Shown piece after piece: positions 35,869-46,709 of a stretch of DNA of 64,000 nt. Position 1 is the stretch's first letter, and the number at the start of each line of letters is the position of its first letter. The notes beneath the pieces are model-generated. The model did no database searches and was not told the DNA's origin. It saw nothing but the letters and a program-made list of their open reading frames with translations. Made by a program: the position numbers and the translations under genes. Origin of the DNA: Macrobrachium rosenbergii (taxonomy: Eukaryota; Arthropoda; Malacostraca; Decapoda; Palaemonidae); contig NC_089744.1 of NCBI RefSeq assembly GCF_040412425.1, positions 32,932,243-32,996,242 of the forward strand. The letters are read 5' to 3'.

Positions 35869-36007
35869 TTGTTCCTTTGATTCTCCATGTTGTAGAATTC
35901 AGTGCGAAGAAACCGCCCAAGTCTTTCAGGGTATGGACTAATATGGGCTTCCTTGATGAGGTATTTCAGTCCTATGATCCACTCGTTACATTCATCAGCT
36001 GCAAGGG
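35869..36007 (-). CDS. PLC-gamma exon: end of PH domain and start of EF-hand region
   Basis: This 139-bp exon encodes LAADECNEWIIGLKYL, the last PH helix (compare EDEVNMWIKGLTWL in vertebrate PLC-gamma), and then the linker PYPERLGRFLRTEFY...NQRNK, matching the ERWLRKQFYSVDRN segment that leads into the EF hands. The acceptor is ttctgttcacAG at 36008-36009 and the donor is GTATGT at 35868-35863. It ends two bases into a Lys codon that the next exon completes. It sits just outside the right end of a TTAA transposon (29012-35763), so that insertion lies only about 100 bp from a splice donor. Confidence 0.92.
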
Positions 36008-36956
36008 CTGTGAACAGAAGTAAACTACTGTTCATGTCAATAAAACTGAACACATACCAATTAATGCTTACTAAATAAAAATAAAAGCATCTCCATATAA
36101 AACAGATTTTAACTGGGAGTGAGGGTAACAACACAAATGGGTCAAGAACATTCTACAGAGAGATTTCACATAATAAAACAACCCTTAAGGCTCATGTGAA
36201 AGTTGTAATACTGTAAACCTTAACACTAAAGATGCTACTGCATCACTATTAGATAACCCTGTAGGGGGTCTGCTTAAACAGTTACATTGGGCTTTACACA
36301 GCACACTGTAGATGGTACTAAAGGTCTTTCACAGGGTATCTTCCAACAATCCCTCCTTGCCTAACAAAATTCCAAAAAAATGAAGGAGGACAACAATGGT
36401 CAAAAATGTGAGGTGAATGAAAAAGAGGTCATAGAATGAATCTGCAGCTTGCATACACACAAGTCAATTAAAAGAGCTAAAAAGAATGCCAAATAAACTA
36501 AGCTGAGAATAAAGATCCACTGTATTGTAATCAAACCAGTAATGACATATGATTCAAAAACATAGCCATTAAGATGGAAAGAAGAACAGAAGCTGGAATG
36601 AGAAATAAAGATGCATAGTATTATTTTGGGATTTTGTGTGAGAGGCTGGAAAATGAAGAAATTAGACGTGCCAGATCGGAAAAGATTACTAACAAGATAC
36701 CAGTCACAACAGACTGTATGGACATGTGGTAAAGAACAGTGAGAAGGAAACTGTTAGGGACAGAAAGTCAAGAGCGAGCAAAAGGATTAAACGGCATGAT
36801 AGAAGGAACAGGGTTTTTGGAAAAGGGTTTAAAGTGGGGATGGAGAGGAATAAACACCCACAATTATAACTTACCCAGTGTTTTTTAAGACTAACTACAA
36901 ATCACTCACAGAGGAAAGCTTAGTAACAATAAAAGAATAAAGAAAAAAACATTATT
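36008..36956 (-). other. PLC-gamma intron stretch, with an RTE-like LINE remnant
   Basis: No exon. At about 36590-36870 the plus strand resembles the RTE RT C-terminus (RLYGHVVKNSEKETVRD then RASKRINGMIEG), similar to 8935-9115, with stops. Confidence 0.4.
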
Positions 36957-38420
36957 TTAACCCTCTAACGCCGAGCCTCTACTGTATTTACAAAAGTGTC
37001 TGTCGTATGCCGGCGGCGTTCGGGAGTTAGCGCCGAAGCGGAAAAAATTTTTTTTAAAAAAATCACAGCACGCTTAGTTTTTAAGATTAAGAGTTCATTT
37101 TTGGCTCCTTTTTTTGTCATTGCCTGAAGTTTAGTATGCAACCATCAGAAATTAAAAAAATATCATTATCATATATAAATATTGAAATATATGACAGCAC
37201 AAAAAAAAAATTTCATATATAATTGTATACAAATTGTGCTGTGAGCAAAACGGTTAAAGCTAACAGTTAGTTATTTTTTCTTTGTATTGCACACTAAATT
37301 GCAATGATTTTGGTATATAACAAATTGTAAAACGATCAAAGCAACACAGAGAAAATATTATCAAAAATGATGCATGAACTTAACTTTGGATGTAAAAAAA
37401 GTTTTTTTTAAAAAATTCACCATAAATCGAAATATTGTACTAGGGACTTCCCGTTTGTTGCAAACTGAAGGTAATTGATTGAATATTACTTGACTGTAAG
37501 TGTTTTAGCTTACAACTGCAGTTTTCGACCATTTCGGTCGAGTTAAAGTTGACCAAAGTAGAATTTTTTCTATTTATTGTGATTTATATGAAAATATTTC
37601 AAAACTGATAAAAGCTACAACCATGAACTATTTTTTGTTGTATTCTACATGAAATGGCGCACATTTCCATATATAAAACTTTATGTAACGACTATAATAA
37701 AACGGTGCAAACATTTACAAAGCGACGAAAGAATTTCCGAGATGTTTGGCCAAGTTACCGCACGGACGTAAGGAAGAAAGTTTTTTTCAGAAATTCACCA
37801 TAAATCGAAATATTGTGCTAGAGACTTCTAGTTTGTTGCAAAATGAAGGTACATGATTGACTATTACTAGAATGTAAGAGTTTTAGCTTACAATTGTGTT
37901 TTTCGACCATTTCAGTCGAGTTAAAGTTGACCGAAGGTTGAAATTTTGGCGCTTATCATGATTTATATGAAAATATTTCAAAACTGATAAAAAGATACAA
38001 CCATGAGTTATTTTCTGTTGTATTCTACATGAAATTGTGCACATTTTCATATCTAAAACTTTATGTAACGACTAACATAAAAAGGTGCAAACATTACGAC
38101 AAAGTGATGAAAGAATTTCTGAGATGTTTGGCCGAGTTACCGTGCGCAGACGTAAAGAAAGTTTTTTTTTTTCAAAAATTCACCATAAATCGAAGTATTG
38201 TGCTAGAGACTTCCAATTTGTTGCAAAATGAAGGTAAATGATTGAATATTACTAGAATGTAAGAGTTTTAGCTTACAATTGCGTTTTTCGACCATTTCGG
38301 TCGAGTCAAAGTTGACCGAAGGTTGAAATTTTTTGTAGTCGACGTACGGTACGTCCACTCGGCACCCAACAGACAATTTTAGTCGACGTACGATATGTCC
38401 AGTCGGCGTTTAAGGGTTAA
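36957..38420. mobile_element. TTAA-flanked (piggyBac-like) non-autonomous element B
   Basis: The element is 36961-38416 (1456 bp) between TTAA at 36957-36960 and 38417-38420. Ends CCCTCTAACGCCGAGCC and, reverse-complemented, CCCTTAAACGCCGACTGG match element A. Three tandem units (anchors about 37437, 37814, 38199; spacing 377 and 385) fill the middle. The left 450 bp (AAAGTGTCTG, CGTATGCCGG, ATATCATTATCATATATAAA) is colinear with 29030-29400 of element A, which proves common ancestry. No transposase. Confidence 0.88.
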
Positions 38421-39612
38421 GATATATGTAAAAATTAAGTTTTTAAAATGCACATTTTTAATTAACACTCATCATTCATATAAAGCCTTCTTTACAGTCC
38501 AGATGTCCACAAACATATGTATTCTTGTAACTTAAAACCAAAAGCAAAAGTATACCAATGAGTAATTATTCACATGTTTAAAAGGTAATCAGTTGGAATT
38601 AATTATCCTTCTTATTTTCTAGTACAAACAATGTTTCTCACCAAGAATGATGGGACAGGAAGAGGGAACTTTGTATGTGACTGATCAGTCCAGTTGCAAA
38701 AAACAAAATGCTGTGTACACTAGAAGCTTGCAGTTAAAGCTGGTTGAAAAAAGGTCAACCAGTGCCATAACTTACAGCTGCCAAAGAGCCTTGTATGCTT
38801 CCAGATTCATAAGCAAAATTTCCTTCCCCTTGCAGAAGCTGCTTACAATGATATTTTGCTTTCATGGCACAAACCTTGTTAGATGTTACTGAGGGTTGGA
38901 TGTTGTTCCTCCCTGGTTCCTGAGGCAGACCACAATGCCAAGTTATCAATCATAACTCTGACAATATTGCTTCTACTGACAGAATGACAGAAGGACCAGG
39001 ATAAAGCCTTTCATTACAGGAATCTCACATAAAAGGCAAGCTCCCTAACCATGTGCTGACGGGAACCTGGTCAGCAGCAGACCAAATTCCTGGAATGAAA
39101 GGCTTTATTCCTGGCCCTTCTGTTGTAAGCTCTGAGTATCAAAAAAAAATCTAGTGCAGTGTCTTTCTAGTTCACTACTGCATAAAACCACAATAACAAT
39201 GGGGTTGGGTTGAATTACCCCGTTATTGCTGAAGTTTACTGCAAGTCCTCCTCTGGTTGTAAAAATCGTCAGCATACCAGTTTGGCAAACGTCATATGTG
39301 AGGCCAGTAAAGCAGCAATGGCTCTACAACAGCCATGAACACATAGAACACCCATCTATCTAGTAAACCTTGATAGACTGGCTGTCCATACTTGTGGCTA
39401 AGAAAAATTTTTTAAACAGTACATTACTTCATAAGCTATTAGATGTCAAACAGGTACAACCCAACAATACACAAGCAGCTATTTTGTAATTTTCTAGCTT
39501 TTGACCTACCAGCTAATGAAATATTCAAACAACAAAACACAAATTTGGTTATTAATGCTGACATAATGAACACATTAGAGAACATTTTCACTCAAATCAC
39601 AAAAAATTAGTT

Positions 39613-39618
<6 letters not shown>
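38421..39618 (-). other. PLC-gamma intron stretch
   Basis: No recognised gene or repeat. A self-similar pair AGGAATCTCACATAAAAGGC / CATTCCAGGAATT-type segments at 38990-39110 (CCAGGATAAAGCCTTTCATT against its inverse AATGAAAGGCTTTATTCCTG) forms an inverted repeat with about 90 bp loop. Confidence 0.45.

Positions 39619-39686
<68 letters not shown>
39619..39686. repeat. (GA)n microsatellite
   Basis: About 34 uninterrupted GA units. Confidence 0.95.
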
Positions 39687-39688
<2 letters not shown>

Positions 39689-39734
39689 AAAATAAAATGT
39701 TAAAATACTTACCAAATTTTACTAGAGATACTCA

Positions 39735-39970
39735 AAATAATGATTTTTATGATAAAATAAGTTTTCCAGATACTTACCCTCCATCATTAGCTTTATCCAA
39801 GGCTACTTGGCACAGGTTCGACAAGAGTTAAAACTGAAGCAATCATTAACGCGTGAAATGAGTGTTATGGTTGATCAGTTGTCTCTTAATCTCTTAAGAG
39901 GGAAGAGGGAGGGATCCCAATGATAGAGGGTAAGTACCTAAAAAACTGATTTTATCATAAAAATGATATT
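39735..39970 (-). mobile_element. DIRS-like 3' terminus, interrupted by the next DIRS element
   Basis: The outer end TTTTTATGATAAAATAAG...TACTTACCCTCC (39745-39785) is inverted at 39925-39965 (GAGGGTAAGTACC...TTTTATCATAAAAATGAT). The expected second half of the internal complementary region is missing because a different DIRS terminus starts exactly here. Confidence 0.65.
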
Positions 39971-41569
39971 TTCATAATAAAATCAAGTTTTATATATACT
40001 TACAGTAAACCACCCGTATTCGCGTTCTCAAAGTTCGCGGACTCACCCATTCGTGGGTTTTTCTATGGAACCTATCTAAAAATTTTCGCGGGAAACTCAC
40101 ACATTCGCAGGGTTCTTCCATGAAACATATCTATAAAAATATTCGCGGGAAACTCCATATTTGCGGATGCAGATATTTTTTGTCTTTTTTGTATAGCAAT
40201 AGTATTCTGTATTTTTATATCTATTGTATAACATTAAATAATCATGTAAATCAATAATAATACTGTACTACAGTACTGTACATATAATAGTAACAGAAAT
40301 TAAATAGTAATATTATGTAATACTACACTGGGTACCTTAATAATAATAAATAATACAGTAAAGTTAAATCATACGGGTAGTAACTGGTGATGAATGTTGA
40401 TTTCAGTATGCTGTAGATGATGATGATCATGAATTAGCTGTGCAGTGCGATGAATGACGAGAGGCGCTGTCATATTAAGGTATTTGAACATGGCAATGAA
40501 GGTGGTACAGTAGGGCTGCATGAGTATTTTACCTTGTTCATGCTCAATGCAGGCAACCGCAATTGATGTCATGCTGTAATGGGCTGCTACTTCTCCGTGA
40601 CTTTTGCCCTCTCTTAACAAAACAATCATGTCTACAGTACTTTCTTCTCATCAGTCATTACAGTAATTGTAGGCTATTGGCCAGAGGCCTTAGAAGAAGC
40701 AGAGCATTCAGAGGACATCTTAATGCACGATTTCAAAAAATATTTTTAGGCCATAGTACTGTGCACGCAAAACACACAAACGTGAGATAGCAATAAAACA
40801 GGTTATATTGGGCCATTTGCCGATAATTTGCCGCTACGGTATACGCATGGTATTACTGGTTGCGCGTACATATACTAACACTGATCTTCTGTGCATACAG
40901 TACGTACATTTTATAAAATGTTTTGTTGTAGGATGATTTTTAAATATTACATACAAAAAGTGTTTTAGGATGATACATAGTACTGTACAGTACTACGGGT
41001 AGTATGTAGAGCATATCTAAAATACGTAAGACAACAGGAATACTGCAGGGTACGTATGTTTACATCTGCGGTACGTAGCATTTTCATGTATGTACTAAGT
41101 ATATATTAATGACTACTGTAAGTACATTTTGTAAGTTGAAAAATGATTTACTAATTTTCAAATATTACAGTACTGTAATATATTAATGTAAACACAGCAA
41201 AATTTCAATAACATATATTTGTTTTTCTTAAAAGTGCTTCACCCAAGCCACCTCTCTGCAAATACAAAGAAATCGCGATGCTGGACGCTGTGTACCCAGG
41301 ATCAGTGATACTCGACACACTATTGGCTGTCATCTGCAAAGCAGCCAATCCAGAAGCACCATTCATTTTCCTTGGCGCTCATTGGCTGTTCACTTGGCGC
41401 TGATTGGCTGAACATTCACAACCAACTCGCGAAAACGGAATTCTGAGAGACCGCCCCAAGGCATCATCCTCAGATTGTGCGTATCGTTCGCAGCATCCTA
41501 TCATGTGAAACCGTGCGTCTGTCCGTTTTGATTTTTTATCTTTGTGCATCAGCGGTATTCGGCCCTAAA

Positions 41570-43503
41570 ATGCCTCCCAAAAAACGCCCTGCTCCTTCAA
41601 GCCTTCTGGCAAAGAGTCTAAAAGAAAGAAGATTGTTATGAAACTCGAGGAGAAGGTGAAACTTCTTGACATGTTAAAGGAGGGCAAAAGTTTTGCGCGG
41701 TTGGCCGCCATTTCAGTGTTAATGAGAGCACAGTGAGATATAGCAAGAGGAAAGAGGCAGAGATATGCAAGTCTGTGAGTATGAGCTACTTTGGTAGTGC
41801 AAGGGCAGTTGCGACAGTGCGGGATAAAATAATCGTGAAAATGGAATCTGCTCTGGCAATCTGGATAAAGGACTGCCGGAAGAAAAACGTGCCCCTCGAC
41901 TCCAACATCATTCGCAAGAAAACGCGACAACTCTACCAGCAGTTATCAACTGCTAAGGAAGGCGACGACGTAGTACAGGCAGAGGAAGGCATTGAAGAAG
42001 GCGAATTAGAATTTTTAGGCTTTGATGAGCCAGCAGAAGAAGAAGAGGGGAAGAGCCACAAGCAGGACCATCATCAGCGCCTCAAGGTTTCCAGGCCAGC
42101 AAGGGGTGGTTCCACCGATTTCAAAAGCGGTTCCACCTAAAGTCTGTTACTCTGTATGGGGAATCAGCATCTGCAGACATTGAAGCAGCCGCGAAATGTC
42201 CGGAGGCCTTCAAGAAGACCATCGAGGAGAAGGGCTGCCATCCAGAACAGGTGTTCAATATGGATGAGACTGGCCTGTTCTGGAAGAAGATGCCTTCCCG
42301 GACATACCTTATGAACGACGAAGCTAAAGCCTCCGGATTCAAGGCCCAGAAGGATAGGGTTACCCTCATCATGTGTTGGAATGCAGCTGGTTTCATGCTT
42401 AAACCAGGCCTCATTTACAAGGCTGCAAACCCCAGGGCCCTCAAGAATAAGAACAAGACATTGCTTCCTGTGTTCTGGATGCATAACCCTAAGGCCTGGA
42501 TCACCAAAGTCCTCACAGACTACTGGTTCCATCATAGCTTCATCCCTCAAGTTAGGCAATACCTGAATGACTTGGCCATGGAGTTCAAGGTGTTGCTGAT
42601 TATGAATAATGCTGGTGGCCAACCTCTCAATCTTTCTTACAAGGGAGTCCAGCTTGAGTTCCTCCCTCCCAACACCACCCCTCTCCTCCAGCCTATGGAC
42701 CAGGGCGTGATCTGTGCCTTCAAGGCACTCTGTACCGGGAACTCCCTCCAGCACCTTGTAACTGCAATGGACAGTGACAGTGAATTTAGGTAAAAGAATA
42801 TTGGCGTAAATTCACGACTGCCACATGTCTGAGCATCATCAGCCAATCACTGAATGACATGAAGAAGGAGACCCTGAACGCATGCTGGAACAAGTTGTGG
42901 CCCAAGCGTGTTCATGATTACAGGGGCTTCACTCCTGGAGAAATTCAACATTCGGCCATTAATAAGGCTGTCCAGTTGGCGAGGATTCTAGGTGGGGAAG
43001 GTTTCGAGGACATCACCAAGGATGAAATCGGCACCCTTATTGATGCTCACTCTGACCCCATGACGGACCAGGATTTGGAAGAGCTGACGAAGTCTGCCAG
43101 TGAGGAAGAAGATACGCCAGGTTCAGGGGAGGAGCAGGAGGAGGAGGAGAGCGGCCTGACTTTGGAACGTCTGTCCCACATGAAGGGAATGATTAAGGAT
43201 ATGCAGGAGTATGTTTCAACATGGGATCCTTTTATGGAACTCTCCTTAAAGTTTTCAAACATCCTTGATTCAGCATGGGAGCCCTATAATCAAACCCTCA
43301 CCACCATGAAAAAGCAGCGACAGCAGCTGCCTATCACCATGTTCATCAAACGGACGAAGAAGGTCCCTCCAAAGCCTCCCAAATCACCCGTAGTGCCTCT
43401 CGAATCGCCTGAAGTGCCTCCCCAACCACCTGAAGTTGTGCCTCCCAAATCAACTGAAGAAGCACCTCCTGAAGGTGAAGAGGCACCCTCAGATGAGTTG
43501 TAA
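41570..43503 (+). pseudogene. Tigger transposase, frameshifted and missing a catalytic Asp
   Basis: A CENP-B/pogo type transposase. The start MPPKKRPAPSS at 41570 leads into an N-terminal helix-turn-helix (MKLEEKVKLLDMLKEGKSF then HFSVNESTVRY), a second DNA-binding helix set around 41830-41960, then a DDE domain at 42251-42793. Catalytic motifs: MDETGLFW has the first Asp; LLIMNNAGG should read LxxDNAPGH but codon 42605-42607 is AAT (Asn); QPMDQGVI has the third Asp. Frame changes lie near 41630, 41700, 42130 and 42790; the last frame (42859-43503) gives the C-terminal acidic, Pro-rich tail. The protein cannot be active as it stands. Confidence 0.9.
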
Positions 43504-43639
43504 CTCCTCTGCTTTGCTGTGCAGTCAATCTTCATCGTCATTCATCGCACTGCACAGCTAATTCATCATCATCATCTTTAATCAACATTCATCGCTGGTG
43601 AGTACCCGTATGATTTACATATGTAGTAATCTTAATATA

Positions 43640-44420
43640 TAAGTAGTAATAAATTTTTCAAAATGTGCATAAATTTTTAAAAATTTTTTGTCTCTCTCCT
43701 TTTGTCAATTAATGTATAAGTAAATACCAATGTTCCCCACGAAAAGAAAACGGGACGGGTTGTAACTGTATGAAAGATAATGTGCATGGCTGAATATGTA
43801 GGGAGGACTGGATTATTTTCACCTACAGCTGTAAGCCATACAGTACGTACGTATAAGTGTAACTATAAAATGTTTAAGATGACTTGGAAATTATATTAAT
43901 AGTATCATTTCAAAGATTAATACAGTAATAATAAGGTAATAGTTTAATGTATATTTGATGTAGGCTGGTATTTTTAGGCATACAGTACTTTGGTGTTTGA
44001 CCTTTCATGGTAGACAGGTACAAATATACTTAGTATTAAATTTTTTGAAATGTGCATATGTTTTTTTTAATTTTTGTCTCTCTCTTTTTGTGAATTACAT
44101 ACAGTACTGTATACGTAAATACCAATGGTTCCCCCCGAAAAGAAAACGGGACAGCTTATAACTGTATGAAAGAAAATGTGTGTGGGGCTGAATACGTAGG
44201 GGGGACTGGATTATTTTCACCTACAGCTGTAAGCCATACAGTACGTGCGTATAAATGTAATGATAAAATGTTTAAGATGGCTTGGAAATTATATTAATAG
44301 TATCATTTCAAAGATTAATACAGTAATTAAGGTAATAGTTTAATGTATATTTGATGTAGGCTGGTATTTTTAGGAATACTTTGGTGTTTGACCATTCATG
44401 GTAGACAGGTATAAGCATTT
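43640..44420. repeat. About 380-bp tandem duplication in the Tigger 3' region
   Basis: The block starting AATTTTTTGTCTCTCTC and running through ACGAAAAGAAAACGGGAC, ACAGCTGTAAGCCATACAGT, AGATTAATACAGTAAT and GGTAGACAGGTA at 43650-44030 recurs at 44045-44415 with few changes. It is non-coding. Confidence 0.85.
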
Positions 44421-44694
44421 TTAGAGGGGCGTTGTAAGCATTCGCGGATTTGACCTATTCACGGGGGTGTGTGGGACGCATCCCCGCGAATATGGGGCTT
44501 CACTGTACTAAGTAATTACATAGCTAATATCTACCTTACGTGGCAACTTTTTTTTAATTTAGTGGTGGCGCTTCTTTTGTTTACATGTAGGTGGCAGTCC
44601 TGTCCACTACCGGGAGATAGCCGAAACAACCTGGCTGCCATCTTCAATTTGTCTATACCCTCATGTCAATAAGAGGGAAGGAGGACGGGATCTG

Positions 44695-44785
44695 ATTCTG
44701 TAATTACTTGGTATATATAAAACTTAATTTTATTATGAAAATGTCATATTCATATAAGTAACTTTCCAAGTAATTACTGTACACA
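44695..44785. other. DIRS internal complementary region of the deleted element
   Basis: GTAATTACTTGGTATATATA then AAACTTAATTTTATTATGAA is the inverse of the left outer end at 39966-40002 plus 44507-44515. It is followed by CATATTCATATAAGTAACTT, a copy of the presumed right outer end. Confidence 0.7.
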
Positions 44786-45340
44786 GCTGAATCTCAACTG
44801 AATAGAGGTGGGATACGTGGACATGGTCTACTCCAAAACATTAAAGCATGATAATGAATTTGAAATAGAAAGATTCTGCCAGCATTATAAGCAATGGTTG
44901 TTTTTTCTTTACCCGGTAAGAGAGCTACTACAGGTGAATACTGCCTCTGGTTGGTGCTCATCTTAACCCATAGTGGCATGGCTGTTGAGCCATGGGGTGC
45001 CTTTACTTGAGTGGGAGCTTTGTAGCGGAGGATATGCCTAATGGCTAACACAGCATACAATAAGATGCCCTTGCCCTGGGTGTAGTACCAACATGAAAAA
45101 TCCAGACAACACTGTCACCTACTCTGAAAAATTTGTTAAAAACCACAACCTATCCACTAAGACTGGTGTATACCGCAGATACCTTGTAACACTAGGCTCC
45201 CCAGAACTCAAAAACCTACTTCATGACGAAAGGATAGTAGGAGAAAAAGAGTGCTTCCTATAATTCTTCACCCAATACCATGCCAGCCACCGATAATGGA
45301 CCCAAGGTACTGCAGTTGTTAAACACGGTTTCTATTTCCT

Positions 45341-45574
45341 TCAAGTACTGTAGTGAGAAGCAAAAATAGACCTGCACCTCCAGTACATAGACTGGATAAT
45401 GGAGGTCAAGGATATGTTATGTCTAAAAGCTATGGAAGCAGACAACTCCCTGATATCGTGCACTCCGACTTTAAGGCAGGAACAGAAGGTCCAAGGAGAA
45501 ACTACAAGATGGTCTGGGACTGCTCGGAATCTGCTTATAATGCTTGACCGGCAGTGGGTCTGAGCGCCTATCAT
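45341..45574 (-). pseudogene. DIRS tyrosine recombinase C-terminus
   Basis: Minus-strand VGVHDIRELSASIAFRHN and RSIFASHYS carry the catalytic His-x-x-Arg box and the Tyr nucleophile in the usual order. Upstream recombinase domains are deleted. Confidence 0.72.
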
Positions 45575-46224
45575 GGTCTGCAGAAGGGCACTTAAGGGGC
45601 TGGGAAGAGCCCAGAAACCATTTTTGGGGTTTCATGTCCACACAATACAGTAGTCATCTGAAGAGCTGGAGGACAACTGATGTATTTCCTTGGACAAACC
45701 TTTCCTGTGGCTGTCTCCTGACACCTGGGAGTGTACAACAGGTGTGGCTCAGGGGGCGACTACCCATGGGCAAACCCCATTGGCCTCCCTTGAACTTCTG
45801 GTAAGTCTTTTCCCAGATTTGGGGGAGCAGGACAGGGACCTCGGTCTAGGAGAACTGACGGGATGGATAGCCACCTCCTCCACTTGCACTGCACTATCAC
45901 TTTCCACTTTCTCTATAATCACTGAAGAGAAGCCCCCAACTTAGCAACAGTACTCACTACTAAATTAAGCTTCTTATCAAACCTAGACTTGAGACTGGCG
46001 ATGGCATTAGGACTGGAAGCCTGGAAGCCAGGCAAGGGAGGAGGAGGTTGTACAGTAGGAGGGCAAGGATCAGGAGAAAAAGCAGGAATAGGAGTAGAAG
46101 GGCGAGTAACAGAGCTAACCTCTAAACTAGCTTTTGGTGTAGTCTTTAAACTCTGAGAGCATTTTTCAACTCTAGAAGTATTTTTCCTCTTTCTTATCTC
46201 TCTCTCTTATTTAAATAGATTCAA

Positions 46225-46395
46225 GTAACTTCCACTGTTTAACCTCCCAAGTTGAACACTCTCTACAGGTCTTATCAACATTACACTCTTGCCCCCTACA
46301 CTTAGCACAGACAGTGCGCGAATCGTAAAAAGATTTAGTTAGCCTAGTCTTGCAGCCTAACTCGCTGCAGTACAGAATGTTAGCATTACTAGTTA
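46225..46395 (-). pseudogene. DIRS gag N-terminal Cys cluster
   Basis: Minus-strand translation reads SRTVCAKCRGQECNVDKTCRECSTWEV, a C-x2-C-x4-C-x5-C-x2-C-x2-W pattern also seen, more degenerate, in the gag N-terminus of the complete DIRS element at 60036-59845. Confidence 0.5.
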
Positions 46396-46709
46396 GATAT
46401 AATCTTAAGTAATTAACTGAAAATTAGTACAAACTGCAAAAATAAACTGCCTGGACACTGTCTAGAATAAATGTTAAACAAAAAAATAAAAATTGTACTT
46501 CACTAAACACGAATGAAACATGGGAAAATCCAAAAAAGTCGCTGCGAAATGGCGCATTGTTTACACACCAGCCAGCAGAAACAAAATGAAGATAGCGGCC
46601 ATGTTGTTTCGTCTTTCTCCCAGTAGTGGGTTGGACTGTCACCTACATGTACACAAAAAAAGCTCTGCTGCTAAATTAAAAAAAAGTTGCTGCGCGAGGT
46701 AGATCCCAT

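Larger units (their letters stand above)
40001..44507 (+). mobile_element. Tigger/pogo DNA transposon, 4503 bp, TA-flanked
   Basis: The element is 40003-44505 with TA at 40001-40002 and 44506-44507. Ends are inverted: CAGTAAACCACCCGTATTCG on the left and, reverse-complemented, CAGTGAAGCCCCATATTCGC on the right. It encodes a DDE transposase on the plus strand (about 41570-43503). Excision would restore ATATATACTTA|CTAAGTAATTAC, a DIRS terminal sequence like those at 18880 and 44700, so the insertion target is clear. Confidence 0.92.
39966..46706 (-). mobile_element. Internally deleted DIRS-like element, split by Tigger
   Basis: Left terminus 39966-40002 continues at 44507 after the Tigger insertion. 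The left inverted repeat (GGCAACTTTTTTTTAATTTA, then TACATGTAGGTGGCAGTCC, then CCGAAACAACCTGGCTGCCA) at about 44535-44650 is inverted at about 46560-46700. An internal complementary region lies at 44695-44785. Between the repeats only a recombinase C-terminus (45574-45341) and a gag N-terminus (about 46390-46225) remain, so RT and RNase H are deleted. Without Tigger the element is about 2.2 kb. The outer right end is cut about 50 bp short. Confidence 0.75.

Noticed and set aside
29008..38420. Simple satellite array instead of transposons
   Set aside because: TTAA duplications and matching inverted ends bound both copies, and the terminal non-repeat segments are shared.
42121..42846. Minus-strand frames of up to 196 codons opposite Tigger
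   Set aside because: Shadows of the transposase on the plus strand; the plus strand carries the DDE motifs.
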